A stretch of DNA of 33,674 nucleotides from Aureimonas jatrophae (GCF_900104035.1 NZ_FNIT01000019.1:1-33674); one strand, 5' to 3'. Positions 9,256-18,156 are shown, counted from the stretch's first letter. Notes: generated by a model not told the origin, from the letters alone. Numbers and translations: made by a program.

Positions 9256-9348
9256 GGAGGACTCGGCCGAGGCTTCCGATTTCGAGACAGTTCGGGGGCG
9301 ACGGTTGCTCCATACCCGCCGCAACGAGTGCGCGGGTCTCCCGACCTG

Positions 9349-10416
9349 TTATCCGACCAAGCGTTCCAGACAGGCGTTGGCTTGTCCCTGCCACCGCGCC
9401 TCGCGCGTCGCCTTGAGGCGGCGGCTGGCGGCTCGCAACTCCTGCTTGCTTCCGAGAGCCTGACGGACCGCTGCGGTCATTGCCGCGGTTTCGTTCTGGG
9501 CAAACAGCGCGGCGTCGCCGAACAGGGCGCGCAGGAGCTTGGTATCGCTGAGCACCATCGGTCGCCCTGCGCCGACCGCTTCGTTCGCGCCGGACAGCTG
9601 GATGCCTTCTCCGGTCGTCAGGCCAATCACCAACGAACAGGTCGTCAGAAGCTCCGTATAGGCCTCTGCCGTCAGGTAGCCGGTGAAGCGAACGTTCTCG
9701 GGTGCGCGATCGGGGTAACGCTTCGACTGGGCGCGGGCGAGGTTGCCCGTGAGCATGAACGTCGCTTCCGGCACGTTGCGCGCCGTTTCCAACAGCATCT
9801 CGATCGGCTCGTCGTCATGGTACGAGCACGGAACGAGGATGACGTCGCGATCGGAAGACTCCTGCGATTCGTCGCGCAAGGGCAGGGGCGCCGGACGGGT
9901 CTCGAGGACGAGCAGCTTCTCGGGAGACACACCCAGCCCCAACGCCTTCTCGCGGACCGCGTGGTTGTGCGCGAGAGCGACGTCGATTCGGTTGAGAATG
10001 GTCAGAGCGCCGGGCAGCTTCGTCCAGCTATTGCCCGGTACGGCCGGATCGAGCGCCATGTTGTGGCAGTCGGCGACCAGCTTCAGACGCCGGTCAAAGA
10101 CGGCGCGATAGGCGACCAGCAGATGGGCGATGAAGGTCGGAGGCGATTGGAACCAGAGCACATCCGGGCGATGGCGGCGGATCGCGGCGATCGTCGAGAT
10201 CGCCTGGTGCAGGTAGCCGAAGGGCTTCGCCCACTTGGCGGTATAGGGCGGCGGGAAGTAGGCGAGGTCGTATCCGACGAAGTTGCGCATCGACTCGGGA
10301 CGACGCTGAAAGCGCACCCATGCGACGTACAGATGCCGCAGCTTCTTGGCGTCCTCGGCGCGATCGTTGCTGGGGACCTTCGCGACGCTGACGTCATCGG
10401 CTGTGATGTCACTCAT
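9349..10416 (-). CDS. Glycosyltransferase, GT-B fold (GT4-like)
   Basis: This cytoplasmic protein of 355 residues has a Rossmann-like N-terminal half (HLYVAWVRF, DVLWFQSPP, LVADCHNMALDP) and a C-terminal donor-binding half with VPCSYHDDEPIEML, FMLTGN, VRFTGYL and GEGIQLSGANEAVGAGRPMVLSD. The last segment matches the donor-phosphate region of GT-B family 4 enzymes, where an acidic residue followed by a small-residue stretch holds the nucleotide sugar. AAGG about 9 bases before the ATG supports the start. Although it lies in line with the wzx/wzc genes, an 88-base gap holding an exact TTGC-N3-GCAA palindrome suggests an additional promoter. Donor and acceptor sugars are unknown. Confidence 0.85.
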   Translation of the reverse strand: MSDITADDVSVAKVPSNDRAEDAKKLRHLYVAWVRFQRRPESMRNFVGYDLAYFPPPYTAKWAKPFGYLHQAISTIAAIRRHRPDVLWFQSPPTFIAHLLVAYRAVFDRRLKLVADCHNMALDPAVPGNSWTKLPGALTILNRIDVALAHNHAVREKALGLGVSPEKLLVLETRPAPLPLRDESQESSDRDVILVPCSYHDDEPIEMLLETARNVPEATFMLTGNLARAQSKRYPDRAPENVRFTGYLTAEAYTELLTTCSLVIGLTTGEGIQLSGANEAVGAGRPMVLSDTKLLRALFGDAALFAQNETAAMTAAVRQALGSKQELRAASRRLKATREARWQGQANACLERLVG

Positions 10417-10461
10417 GCTATCGCCTTCTCAGTGGGGTCCGGGCAGCGGCGCGCGGATTTG

Positions 10462-10472
10462 TTGCTGTGCAA
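10462..10472. promoter_or_regulatory. Putative operator, EPS motif copy 2
   Basis: TTGC-TGT-GCAA, an exact palindrome with the rightward extension TATAA. It lies 46 bases upstream of the GT4-like gene at 10416. On the minus strand it is preceded by TATTAT, which resembles a -10 element and would place the palindrome at the transcription start. Confidence 0.5.
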
Positions 10473-10504
10473 TATAATAGGTCCGGCACTGCGGGGAAGC
10501 GACT

Positions 10505-11758
10505 TCAGCGGGGACCGGTCACCCGCACGGCAAACCAGCTCGCGGCAGCCAGGAGGAGTTGCACCGCGATGCGCGACCACACGGCACCGTCCATGCCGCC
10601 GTACCGGGCTCCGAGCCAGCAGAACGGCACGATGGCGACCGTGGAGGCAGCCATGATCAGGACGCGCAATCCCTGCCGCCCGATTGCCCGAAGGATATCG
10701 GCGCCGATACCCATCAAGGCGGTCAGGATCGGGTAGACGGCGAGCCAACGCAGGAGCGGCACGATCGGTGCGTAATCCTCGCCGATGAGCAACGGAACGA
10801 AGGGCGCGCCGATCAACAGTGCGACGCCGACGCCAGCCGAGAACAAGGCGGCGAAGGGCAGCATGCGAACGCCAAAGGCGATGCCCTTCTTGCTGTCGCT
10901 CGCCGCCTCCCGGAAGTAGCGCGTGTAGGTCGCATAGAGCAGCGCGCGGATCGGCGCCGAGGCGGCGTCGACGATGCGGAAGGCGGCCGTGTAGATGCCG
11001 CCGGCGTCGGGTCCGAGCGACTGAACGACGACCGGCTTGTCGAGGTCCTTGACGCCGTTGAGCGAGGCGAATTCCAGACTGTAGAGAAAGCCCAGCCACA
11101 GCGAGCCCCGCTGCAGGCACCAATGGGGGCGACCGAGTTCGCGCAGCACGAAGAACCAGCTGAAGGCGGCCGCGATGATCGAACCGCAGACATAGAAGAT
11201 CGCCCAGACATCGAGCGTCAGATCCGGGATCAGAAGGAACGCGAAGGCCGCGGCTGCCAACCGGAGCAACTGGCTGGTGATATCGAGCACGGTCTGCTGT
11301 CCCGCGCGGTCGAAGGCCATGAACGAGAACAGTGCGATCGCATTCAATTTTCGAAATAGCAGGTCCGCCAGCAGGATCAGGCTGAGACCGGTCCAGGACA
11401 GGCCATGCGTATCCAGGATCGTGAAGATACCTGCGGTGATGGCCGCAAACGGGATTAGCGTGAGGCCGTTGAGGATCAGCGTATGACCGAGTTCGCGCGG
11501 GAACGCCGCGTGGTCGACGGTCACGCGTTGAATCAGCACTCTCTCGCTGCCCCAACCGATGAACACACCCACGAACAGAGCAACGGCGGTCACGCTCGCG
11601 AAGACGCCGTAGCCGGACGGGCCCAGCGAACTGCTGATCAGAATGAAGTAGCCGAGCTGGACGCCGATCTGAGCCGCGAAGTTGATGGAATAGAAAAACG
11701 TATTGCGCGCCAGACCCGACGAGCGGACGCGGCGAATGGCGGCGACGGCTTTGTTCAA
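10505..11758 (-). CDS. Wzx-like oligosaccharide flippase (copy 1)
   Basis: This 417-residue polytopic membrane protein has about 12 predicted spans and the N-terminal pattern NTFFYSINFAAQIG...GYFILISSSLGPSGYGVFASV, typical of MOP-superfamily flippases (PF01943/PF13440). These move undecaprenyl-linked repeat units from the cytoplasmic to the periplasmic face. The start appears to be TTG at 11758, with GGAAAG about 9 bases upstream; no early ATG is present. It follows the 254-residue unknown gene by 45 bases in the kinase operon. A second flippase lies at 30513-31934. Confidence 0.88.
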   Translation of the reverse strand: MNKAVAAIRRVRSSGLARNTFFYSINFAAQIGVQLGYFILISSSLGPSGYGVFASVTAVALFVGVFIGWGSERVLIQRVTVDHAAFPRELGHTLILNGLTLIPFAAITAGIFTILDTHGLSWTGLSLILLADLLFRKLNAIALFSFMAFDRAGQQTVLDITSQLLRLAAAAFAFLLIPDLTLDVWAIFYVCGSIIAAAFSWFFVLRELGRPHWCLQRGSLWLGFLYSLEFASLNGVKDLDKPVVVQSLGPDAGGIYTAAFRIVDAASAPIRALLYATYTRYFREAASDSKKGIAFGVRMLPFAALFSAGVGVALLIGAPFVPLLIGEDYAPIVPLLRWLAVYPILTALMGIGADILRAIGRQGLRVLIMAASTVAIVPFCWLGARYGGMDGAVWSRIAVQLLLAAASWFAVRVTGPR

Positions 11759-11803
11759 GACGCGAACTTTCCTAGGAACGGTTTCGCTGCGGCTCGCGCC
11801 GGT

Positions 11804-12568
11804 TCAGCGATCGTCGGTGCGAAGGGACGGATGGGTCTCGATCTCTCGCAGGCGCTGCTGCTTCCGATTCTCGATCTCGACCGCATTCTCGATCTCTGTC
11901 CGCCGGTCGGCCGACAGTCCGGCATAGATCTGATCGGCCAGCGGGCGTTCGCCGTTAGACCCAAGGTCTGTCAGGATGCCAGCGGCCTGAAGCGGGAGCA
12001 GGTAGCGCGCGGCGACCTGCAAGTCGCTGCGAAGGATCAGGTCCTGGCTGGGGTCGAGGCGCTCGTGACTGCTGATGATGATCGCGGCCCGACTCGCGAG
12101 CGACGATCCTTCAAACGGCGACGAGCGGATCGAACTCGCCAGTTGCGTTCGTAGAAGGCGCGGATCCTCACCGGCACGCCTCGAGAGATCTGCCGCGACC
12201 GCCCAAAGGTGGCCGTCGAGCGGCGTGCAGGCCAGAGCTTGCCCGACGACGGCCCGAGCGATCTCCGTCGCCCGCAGAGTATCCGCTTCACCGCCGTCTG
12301 CGTCGGCGAGACGCAGAAGGAAGAGAGCCGCGGTGACCCGTGCCGGTCCGCGCTTTTCCCAGCAGGGGGAGGGCGCGGCGACCTGCCGTCCGAGCCGAGC
12401 CCGAATGCGATCGCTGGCCGCGGGAAGGCGGCCGGATCGCTCGATCGACGAGGCGGCTCGCATCAAGGGCAGTGCCGTCAGTTCGCGGTAGGTCACGAAC
12501 GTCGCGGCACAGAAGAAGGCAAGACCCAACGCCATGCCGGCGAAGCGTGCTGCCGGTCCGCTGCGCAT
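11804..12568 (-). CDS. Membrane-anchored protein of unknown function in the wzc-wzx operon
   Basis: This 254-residue protein has one hydrophobic span near residues 9-28 and a helical Arg- and Ala-rich remainder, predicted to be periplasmic. Residues from about 75 to 200 look like repeated helices (AALFLLRLADADGG, AVVGQALACTPLDGHLWAVAADLSRRAG), resembling TPR-like scaffolds, but no family is recognised with confidence. The C-terminus is charged and possibly coiled (NRKQQRLREIE). Its ATG lies 4 bases after the kinase stop, so it is translated with it. Its place between kinase and flippase suggests a role in assembling or regulating the export machine, by inference only. Confidence 0.75.
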   Translation of the reverse strand: MRSGPAARFAGMALGLAFFCAATFVTYRELTALPLMRAASSIERSGRLPAASDRIRARLGRQVAAPSPCWEKRGPARVTAALFLLRLADADGGEADTLRATEIARAVVGQALACTPLDGHLWAVAADLSRRAGEDPRLLRTQLASSIRSSPFEGSSLASRAAIIISSHERLDPSQDLILRSDLQVAARYLLPLQAAGILTDLGSNGERPLADQIYAGLSADRRTEIENAVEIENRKQQRLREIETHPSLRTDDR

Positions 12569-12572
12569 GACG

Positions 12573-14861
12573 CTATCGGCCGAAATACTGGCTGTATTCC
12601 TGATGGTAGAATTCGGAGGAGCCGTAGGTTCGGTAGAGCTTCAGCTTCTTTTCGTCGGACCGGTTGAGAATGACGCCGATGCACTTGTTGCGGATGGCCG
12701 GGTTTGAGGCCAGCACGCTGCGTGCCAGCTGGCGGGACGTCCGCCCCCAGTGAACCACGAACAGGAACGCATCGACCCGCGAGGCGATCGCCTTGGCATC
12801 GACGACCGGACCAAGCGGCGGCAGGTCCAGGATGACGTAGTCGTAGTGCGAGCGAAAATCGTTGAGCAGGGTTTCCATGCGCGCCGAAGCGAGCATGTCG
12901 CTGGAGTGGAAGATGCGCTGACGCAGGACCACCGGAAGCACCGACAGATCCTCTGCCGTGTCGCGCATGATGCTGGCTTCGAGCTTCGACGGATCGCGGA
13001 ACGCCTCGACGAAGCCCGACTGCGGCTTCTCTGCCAGGAGACGGCTCAGACCGGGGTTGCGCAGATCCGCGTCGACCAGAAGCGTGCTCGAACCCTGTTG
13101 CGCCATCAGCTGCGCGAGGTTCACGGAGATGGTCGACTTCCCCTCGGACGGGAGGCACGACACGACGCCGATCACCTTGGACCGCTTTTCGGTCAGCGAC
13201 ATGTCGGCCGCAACCTTCGCGTTCCGAAGCGTCTCGGCGAAGGGCGACATGGGGTTCTTCGAGACGTAGAGCGCGGCGGAATTCGTCCGGAAGAGATGGC
13301 TGGGGCGAAGCGACCCGCTGGCCGGCGCGTTCTTCATGTCCGCGGCCTTCAACTCCGGCGTATAGCCCAGGAACTCGACGCCCAGCTCCGTGCGGACCTG
13401 GTCGCCGGTCCGGAAGAAGCGATCGCGATACTCACGGAAACCCGCCACGCCGCCCGCGACCGCCAGACCCATCATTGTAAAGAGCGCCATGATCAGCGGC
13501 TTCTTCGGATAGCTCGGGAACTCGGCCGGTGATCCCGGCGAGATGACGCGCGCGTTGATCGAGGGGAAGGACTGCTGCTGGACGGTTTCCTGGTAGCGCT
13601 GAAGGAAGTTGTCGTAGAGCGACTTGAACGTCTCGGCCTGCCGCTCGAGTTCGCGCAGGCGAACCTGTGTCGAGCCGGCGTTGGCGGTGACGGTCAGCGC
13701 CTGTCGCAGGCTTTCCTCCAGCGATTGCTGGCGGGTCAGCGCGACCTGGTAGGCGTTGTTGTAGCTGTCGCCGATGCGCTTCAGCTCCTGGAAGATCAGC
13801 CGCTCGTATTCGGCCATCTCCCCGCGAAGACGCTCTGCCTGGATGTGGTCGACGCCCAGACGGCGCGCGATATCCGCCTCGCGACGGGACGCGTCGAGGT
13901 AGCGTTCGCGCAGCTGGTTGATGGTCGTGCTGGCAAGAGCATCGTTGACGACCGCATCGGTCCGCCCGCTGGCGATGATCGCCTCGATCTGATCGTAGCG
14001 CGCCTTGGCCTCGGCGGTGCTGGCCTGGGCGGTCACCAACTGTGAGTTGATCTCGGCCAACTGCTGGTCGGACACCAGCGTGCCGCTGGCGGCGATCAGG
14101 TTGTTGTCGGCGCGGAACTTCTGAACGGCCAGATCGGCGTCGAAGGCCTGGGAGCGCAGCTCGGCGATACGGTCCTGCAGCCAGCCGCTGGCGCGCCGCG
14201 TGGCATCGAACTTCGCGTTGAGCTGATCCTCGATATAGACGTCCGCATAGGCCCGGGCGACCTGGGCCGACAGTTGGCGGTCCGGCGAGGTGTAGCTCAG
14301 GCGCAGCGCGTAGGTCAGACCGATACGCTGAACCTCGATGTTGTCCTGCAGCGCTTCCGCGGTCTCCTGGAGGATCGTCTCGCGATCGGGCGCAACCTCG
14401 ACCTCCTCGCCGCCGAAGACGGTGATGATCTGCTTCACGAAGGCCTTCACCGCGGCGACCGGCGACATACCCGCTTCGGCGGTGAAGACGGGATTGTTGG
14501 TCAGGTCGAGCTTGTCGACGACCGCGCGCGCCAGGTGTTCCGAGCGCAGCAATTCCACCTGGCTCAGCATCTCGGCATCGTCCTTGAAGACGCCGGTCGT
14601 TGCCGCCTCGACGCCCTCGACCGCCTGGGTCTGACCCTTGTCGATCAGAATGTCGGTCGATGACGTGTAGAGCGGGACGGCGGTGAGCACATAGGCCAGA
14701 CCGACCGCGATACCGATCACGGCGCCGGCCGCCAGCACCCACATCTGTCGGCGGATCGCTCCGACGATCTGTTCCAGGCTGGGAAGAGCGGAGCCGAGTT
14801 CCGAACCGCCGCCCGTCGCATGGTCGTCGTGCGGAAAATGCTGATCGGTCACATGCAACAT
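12573..14861 (-). CDS. Wzc-like polysaccharide co-polymerase with tyrosine autokinase domain
   Basis: This 762-residue inner-membrane protein has a Wzz domain with a first span near residues 40-62, a long periplasmic coiled coil (about 190-430) with a GNVR-like region, a second span near 455-475 after a PxxP-like SYPKKPL segment, and a cytoplasmic BY-kinase domain. The kinase shows Walker A PSEGKST with Lys575, Walker A' LLVDADLRNP and Walker B YVILDLPPL. The last 22 residues hold five Tyr, the expected autophosphorylation cluster. Such proteins set chain length and gate export together with Wza. It heads a unit with the unknown protein and flippase. No low-molecular-weight tyrosine phosphatase gene accompanies it here. 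Confidence 0.95.
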   Translation of the reverse strand: MLHVTDQHFPHDDHATGGGSELGSALPSLEQIVGAIRRQMWVLAAGAVIGIAVGLAYVLTAVPLYTSSTDILIDKGQTQAVEGVEAATTGVFKDDAEMLSQVELLRSEHLARAVVDKLDLTNNPVFTAEAGMSPVAAVKAFVKQIITVFGGEEVEVAPDRETILQETAEALQDNIEVQRIGLTYALRLSYTSPDRQLSAQVARAYADVYIEDQLNAKFDATRRASGWLQDRIAELRSQAFDADLAVQKFRADNNLIAASGTLVSDQQLAEINSQLVTAQASTAEAKARYDQIEAIIASGRTDAVVNDALASTTINQLRERYLDASRREADIARRLGVDHIQAERLRGEMAEYERLIFQELKRIGDSYNNAYQVALTRQQSLEESLRQALTVTANAGSTQVRLRELERQAETFKSLYDNFLQRYQETVQQQSFPSINARVISPGSPAEFPSYPKKPLIMALFTMMGLAVAGGVAGFREYRDRFFRTGDQVRTELGVEFLGYTPELKAADMKNAPASGSLRPSHLFRTNSAALYVSKNPMSPFAETLRNAKVAADMSLTEKRSKVIGVVSCLPSEGKSTISVNLAQLMAQQGSSTLLVDADLRNPGLSRLLAEKPQSGFVEAFRDPSKLEASIMRDTAEDLSVLPVVLRQRIFHSSDMLASARMETLLNDFRSHYDYVILDLPPLGPVVDAKAIASRVDAFLFVVHWGRTSRQLARSVLASNPAIRNKCIGVILNRSDEKKLKLYRTYGSSEFYHQEYSQYFGR

Positions 14862-14926
14862 GGAGTCAGGTCTCGCCCGTCATGGGAGGGAAACGGCCCG
14901 CACGAAGAGGCGAGCAAACTGAAGGT

Positions 14927-14959
14927 GCCGAACGGGCGATCGACCCGTTCGGCTTTTTT
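14927..14959 (+). terminator. Strong plus-strand intrinsic terminator with no plus-strand gene
   Basis: Perfect 10-bp arms at 14927-14936 and 14944-14953 around a 7-base loop are followed directly by six T (14954-14959). In the plus direction this is a textbook Rho-independent terminator, but genes on both sides are on the minus strand. Read on the minus strand, the hairpin follows the secreted Gly-rich protein gene by about 80 bases and lacks a downstream T-run. It could end an antisense RNA over the wzc start, or act as a weak attenuator between the two minus-strand genes. Confidence 0.75.
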
Positions 14960-15040
14960 ATATCGGTGCAAGACCGACAAGGTCCCTGATCGTCGCGCTC
15001 AACAAGGCGGAGGCTTCTCCCCGAACCTCCGCTTGCCGGA

Positions 15041-15808
15041 TCAGTCAGCCGGACTGGCGGGAATGCCGCCACCCGTTCCGCCGAGAATGAGCAACTGCGA
15101 TGTGCCACCCCCGCCATCGCTCGTGCGATAGGCGGAAATCGAACTGCTGTAGACGGGATAGGAACCGAGGCGCGTTTCCACGGTGCTGTCTCCGTTGGCG
15201 CCGCCCGTACCGCCGGCCGCCCCGAAATTGGAGCCCGAGACGGTGCCACTGCTCTGGCCTCCCGTCGCGCCGCCACCGGCGCCGCCCAAGGCAGCCGTTT
15301 GGGGCACGTCGCCCGCACCGCGCTCCGCCATCGCGTAGGCGCGATTGAGGCTAGCGACGTCGTTCTCGGCGACGATCTCCTGGATCGCAAGACCATAGGC
15401 CGGACGTCCGGCGCGGTCGGCCTCGCGCGCGGCCCGCTGCAGTCCGGCGCCGATGTCCATCACCGTATCGACCGGGGCCGTGCGTGCGTATTCGACGAGG
15501 GCCTTCACGGTGCGCAGGTCCGAGCTCGCCAGAACCGAGATTCGACCCTGTCGTTCGCGACCCGGCGACAAAAGGTCGAGGACCGGCTGCGGGGCGGCAA
15601 GAAACGCGTCCACGACGCTGGCGGGCAGGCGGCGGTCATCCGGAAGGTAGGATGGCGGGAGCGTCGCAGTCTCGGGCGTGGCCGTTGCGGGATCGGTGAC
15701 GACGGCAGGCGGAGTTGCGTCTTGCTGCGCCGCGGGAGACTGCGCCCAAGCGGATCCACCCAGAGTGATAGCGCTGCCGAGGAGGGCGCAGGCGAGACGA
15801 GCACGCAT
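15041..15808 (-). CDS. Secreted Gly-rich protein of unknown function
   Basis: The 255-residue product has a clear Sec signal peptide (ALLGSAITLGGSAWA, likely cut after Ala22). A Pro/Ala/Thr-rich stretch follows, then a more ordered helical region of about residues 50-160 (SVVDAFLAAPQPVLDLL, RTVKALVEYARTAPVDTVMDIGAGL). The C-terminal part is Gly/Ser-rich and low in complexity and ends with GGGIPASPAD. The family is not recognised. The frame is open to 15889, but the ATG at 15808 has AAAGG at good spacing and starts the signal peptide. It sits upstream of wzc in the same direction, separated by a hairpin. A periplasmic or surface role linked to the polysaccharide is an inference. Confidence 0.8.
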   Translation of the reverse strand: MRARLACALLGSAITLGGSAWAQSPAAQQDATPPAVVTDPATATPETATLPPSYLPDDRRLPASVVDAFLAAPQPVLDLLSPGRERQGRISVLASSDLRTVKALVEYARTAPVDTVMDIGAGLQRAAREADRAGRPAYGLAIQEIVAENDVASLNRAYAMAERGAGDVPQTAALGGAGGGATGGQSSGTVSGSNFGAAGGTGGANGDSTVETRLGSYPVYSSSISAYRTSDGGGGTSQLLILGGTGGGIPASPAD

Positions 15809-16113
15809 GGACAAGCCTTTCGTTGAACACACGAGACGACTATAGAGGGCGGATACCTCTATTCGATAAGCGTCACAAGAGTAAGGCAATATCTCGACCG
15901 ATCCTACAATGGGTTCAGGTCGTTTTGTCCGCTACCGGATGCGAACAGGCCGTTGTGGCGCCTCTGTGCATGCGCGAACCGTGACCTAGAACCGATCCGG
16001 GCCGAGCGCCTACGTCGACTGGCAACCATATCCCCACGCCCCCGCTGGCCAAAGCGAAGAAGGATGGATAGGTTGCGCTGCAACATAACCTGTTCACGAT
16101 TCAGGATGACCTC
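15809..16113. other. Divergent intergenic region, secreted protein / algD-like operon
   Basis: About 305 bases between divergent units. It holds an inverted repeat ATAGAGG-N7-CCTCTAT at 15842-15862, about 34 bases upstream of the secreted-protein gene, next to a CTATAG-like element. It also holds a lone GCAATAT half-site at 15886-15892 and the TTGC-N3-GCAA copy at 16073-16083. No gene was seen in it. Confidence 0.5.
16073..16083. promoter_or_regulatory. Putative operator, EPS motif copy 3
   Basis: TTGC-GCT-GCAA, an exact palindrome extended to GTTGC/GCAAC and followed by ATAA. It ends 30 bases before the ATG of the algD-like gene, a position that would suit a repressor site near the transcription start. 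Confidence 0.5.
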
Positions 16114-17427
16114 ATGAGGATTGCCGTATTCGGTATCGGCTATGTCGGTGCCGTCGCAGCCGCCTGCCTGGCGCGCGACGGGCACGATGTCGTGGCGGTC
16201 GACGTCAATCAGGCGAAGGTCGACGCCCTGCTTGCCAAGCAATCGCCGATCGTCGAACCGCAGCTCGACACGCTGATCGCAAGCGCGGTCGACGAGGGAC
16301 GTCTGCGCGGAACGACGAGCGCCAAGGACGCCATCGACAGTTGCGACATGTCGTTTGTCTGCGTCGGAACACCGGCGCGTGCGAACGGCTCGCTCGATAC
16401 GTCCTATGTCGAGCGCGTCTGCGAGGATATCGGGCGGGCTCTTGCGGAGCGCTCCGGCTTCCATTCGGTGGTTGTCCGCTCGACCATCCTTCCAAACACG
16501 ATGGATTCGATCGTCATTCCGCGGCTCGAGGCCGCATCGGGCCGGCGCGCCGGCGAGGACTTCGGCATCGCGTACTATCCGGAGTTTCTGCGCGAGGGTT
16601 CCGCGATCGCGGACTACGACAAGCCTGGCGCCATCGTCTTCGGTCGCCGCGACCAGACGACGCTGGACCGCCTCCTCGACCTGCACAAACAGTTCCCCGT
16701 GCAGCCGCAGGTTCTGTCGCTGAAGGCAGCCGAGGCGATCAAGTACACCAACAACGCCTGGCACGCGCTCAAGATTAGTTTCGCGAACGAGATTGGCTTG
16801 ATCTGCAAGTCGCTCGACGTCGACAGCCACGAGGTCATGAACGTCTTGGTGTCCGATACCAAGCTGAACATTTCACCGGCTTATCTCAAGCCGGGCTATG
16901 CGTTCGGCGGTTCGTGTCTGCCGAAGGATGTGAAGGCGCTTCGCTATCGCGCCGGTCGGCAGGATGTCGATACGCCGATCCTAGACGGCATTCTGGAGGC
17001 GAACGAGAACCAGATCCGAAAGGCGTTCCGCATGGCGACGGCGTCGGGCCATCGCCGAATCGGACTCATCGGACTGAGCTTCAAGCCGGAAACAGACGAT
17101 CTGCGATACAGTCCCTTCGTGGAACTGGCCGAACGGCTGATCGGGCGCGGCTACAAGGTGCGCATCTTCGATCCGATCGTTCAGCCGGCGCGGCTGACGG
17201 GCTCCAACAAGGCCTATCTCTCGGAGCAACTGCCTCACATCAACGATATCCTGATGGACGATGTCCATGCGCTCGTTGATGAGAGCGACGTGGTGGTGAT
17301 CGGCAACCGGAAGGAAGCGGAGCCGGTCGTCGCAAAGCTGACGGAACGGGGGGTCGAGGTCATCGATCTCGTCCGCGTGTCGGCCGATCGCGTCTCCGAC
17401 GGGGCCTATCAGGGTCTCTGTTGGTAG
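16114..17427 (+). CDS. algD: GDP-mannose 6-dehydrogenase (AlgD-like)
   Basis: This 437-residue member of the UDP-glucose/GDP-mannose dehydrogenase family oxidises C6 of the sugar nucleotide twice, using two NAD+. N-terminal GIGYVGAVAAACLARDGHDV binds NAD, KYTNNAWHALKISFANEIG is the central helix and GGSCLPKD holds the catalytic Cys268. The catalytic Cys number, the KLNISPAYLKPGYAFGGSCLPKD pattern and the ending GLCW follow Pseudomonas AlgD, which makes GDP-mannuronate, more closely than UDP-glucose dehydrogenases. AGGA about 9 bases upstream supports the start. It opens a plus-strand operon. UDP-glucose specificity cannot be excluded from sequence alone. Confidence 0.88.
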   Translation: MRIAVFGIGYVGAVAAACLARDGHDVVAVDVNQAKVDALLAKQSPIVEPQLDTLIASAVDEGRLRGTTSAKDAIDSCDMSFVCVGTPARANGSLDTSYVERVCEDIGRALAERSGFHSVVVRSTILPNTMDSIVIPRLEAASGRRAGEDFGIAYYPEFLREGSAIADYDKPGAIVFGRRDQTTLDRLLDLHKQFPVQPQVLSLKAAEAIKYTNNAWHALKISFANEIGLICKSLDVDSHEVMNVLVSDTKLNISPAYLKPGYAFGGSCLPKDVKALRYRAGRQDVDTPILDGILEANENQIRKAFRMATASGHRRIGLIGLSFKPETDDLRYSPFVELAERLIGRGYKVRIFDPIVQPARLTGSNKAYLSEQLPHINDILMDDVHALVDESDVVVIGNRKEAEPVVAKLTERGVEVIDLVRVSADRVSDGAYQGLCW

Positions 17428-17458
17428 AAGCGCCCATCGACTCAGCGGAGCGACCGAG

Positions 17459-17911
17459 ATGAGTGAGAAGATCATGGCGATCGCGTCGGGCGGCGGACAC
17501 TGGATCCAGATGCGTCGCCTTCTGCCGGCCTTCGAAGGGCTCGACGTCTTCTTCGTCAGCGTTTCGCCGTCTTCCGCGGACGATGTTCCCGGGCGCCGCT
17601 ACTATGCGATCCGCGACGTCAGCCGACGCGATCGCATGGGTCTTGCGGTGCTGATCTGGCAGTTGACCCGCATCCTCCTCAAGGAGCGTCCCAGCGTCGT
17701 GATCAGCACCGGGTCCGCGCCGGCACTGATCGCGTTCGGTCTCGCCAAGACGCTGCTGCGCGCCCGCACCATGTGGATCGACAGCATCGCCAACGTCCGC
17801 GTGATGTCGTCGTCGGGTCGCCAGGCGCGCCGTGTCGCGGACGTTTGGCTGACGCAATGGCCGCACCTTTCCGAGCGCCAGGGGCCGGAGCATTGGGGAT
17901 CGGTGTTCTGA
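17459..17911 (+). CDS. Alg14-like glycosyltransferase subunit (PssD/EpsE type), copy A
   Basis: This 150-residue protein starts with IMAIASGGGHW, the glycine-rich motif of Alg14/PssD proteins. These anchor an Alg13-like catalytic partner to the membrane and together form one GT28-type transferase. It continues with VVISTGSAPALIAF and MWIDSIANVR, both typical of the family. It is intact, but no Alg13-like gene follows; instead a near copy begins after about 245 bases. By hand alignment about 107 of 146 residues match copy B. It starts 31 bases after the algD-like gene and is probably in that operon. It may share the Alg13 partner with copy B or be a spare. Confidence 0.88.
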   Translation: MSEKIMAIASGGGHWIQMRRLLPAFEGLDVFFVSVSPSSADDVPGRRYYAIRDVSRRDRMGLAVLIWQLTRILLKERPSVVISTGSAPALIAFGLAKTLLRARTMWIDSIANVRVMSSSGRQARRVADVWLTQWPHLSERQGPEHWGSVF

Positions 17912-18156
17912 GCAGCAGTGCTTCCGGCGGTCGAAGGCGCCTGTGGTTCGGCGTTGTGTAGAAAAGGTCACGCAAACCATTTTGGTGCGCGATACGTCTT
18001 CAAGAGAGATCACTTCGTCATAGGTACTGCACGCTTGAGTCGAATAATCGGATCACCTCGGTTGCGACATGAAGAGAGCCGGTCCGCAGCATCGCTGCGC
18101 GCCGATCGATGGGATGTGGTCTTCGGGCTTCGGTCCGCTTTGGGAGATTTGGCGAC

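Noticed and set aside
9314-9337. Hairpin ACCCGC-N12-GCGGGT between convergent Wzy-like copy 1 and the GT4-like gene
   Set aside because: Only a 6-bp stem with a long loop and no T-run, below what I would call a terminator.
15886-15892. Fifth copy of the EPS palindrome
   Set aside because: Only the GCAATAT half is present; the left half does not match.
17912-18156. Possible remnant of an Alg13-like gene between the two Alg14-like copies
   Set aside because: No frame in this stretch resembles the FVTIGS start or the HAGMGS loop of Alg13; it looks like ordinary intergenic DNA with perhaps a promoter.
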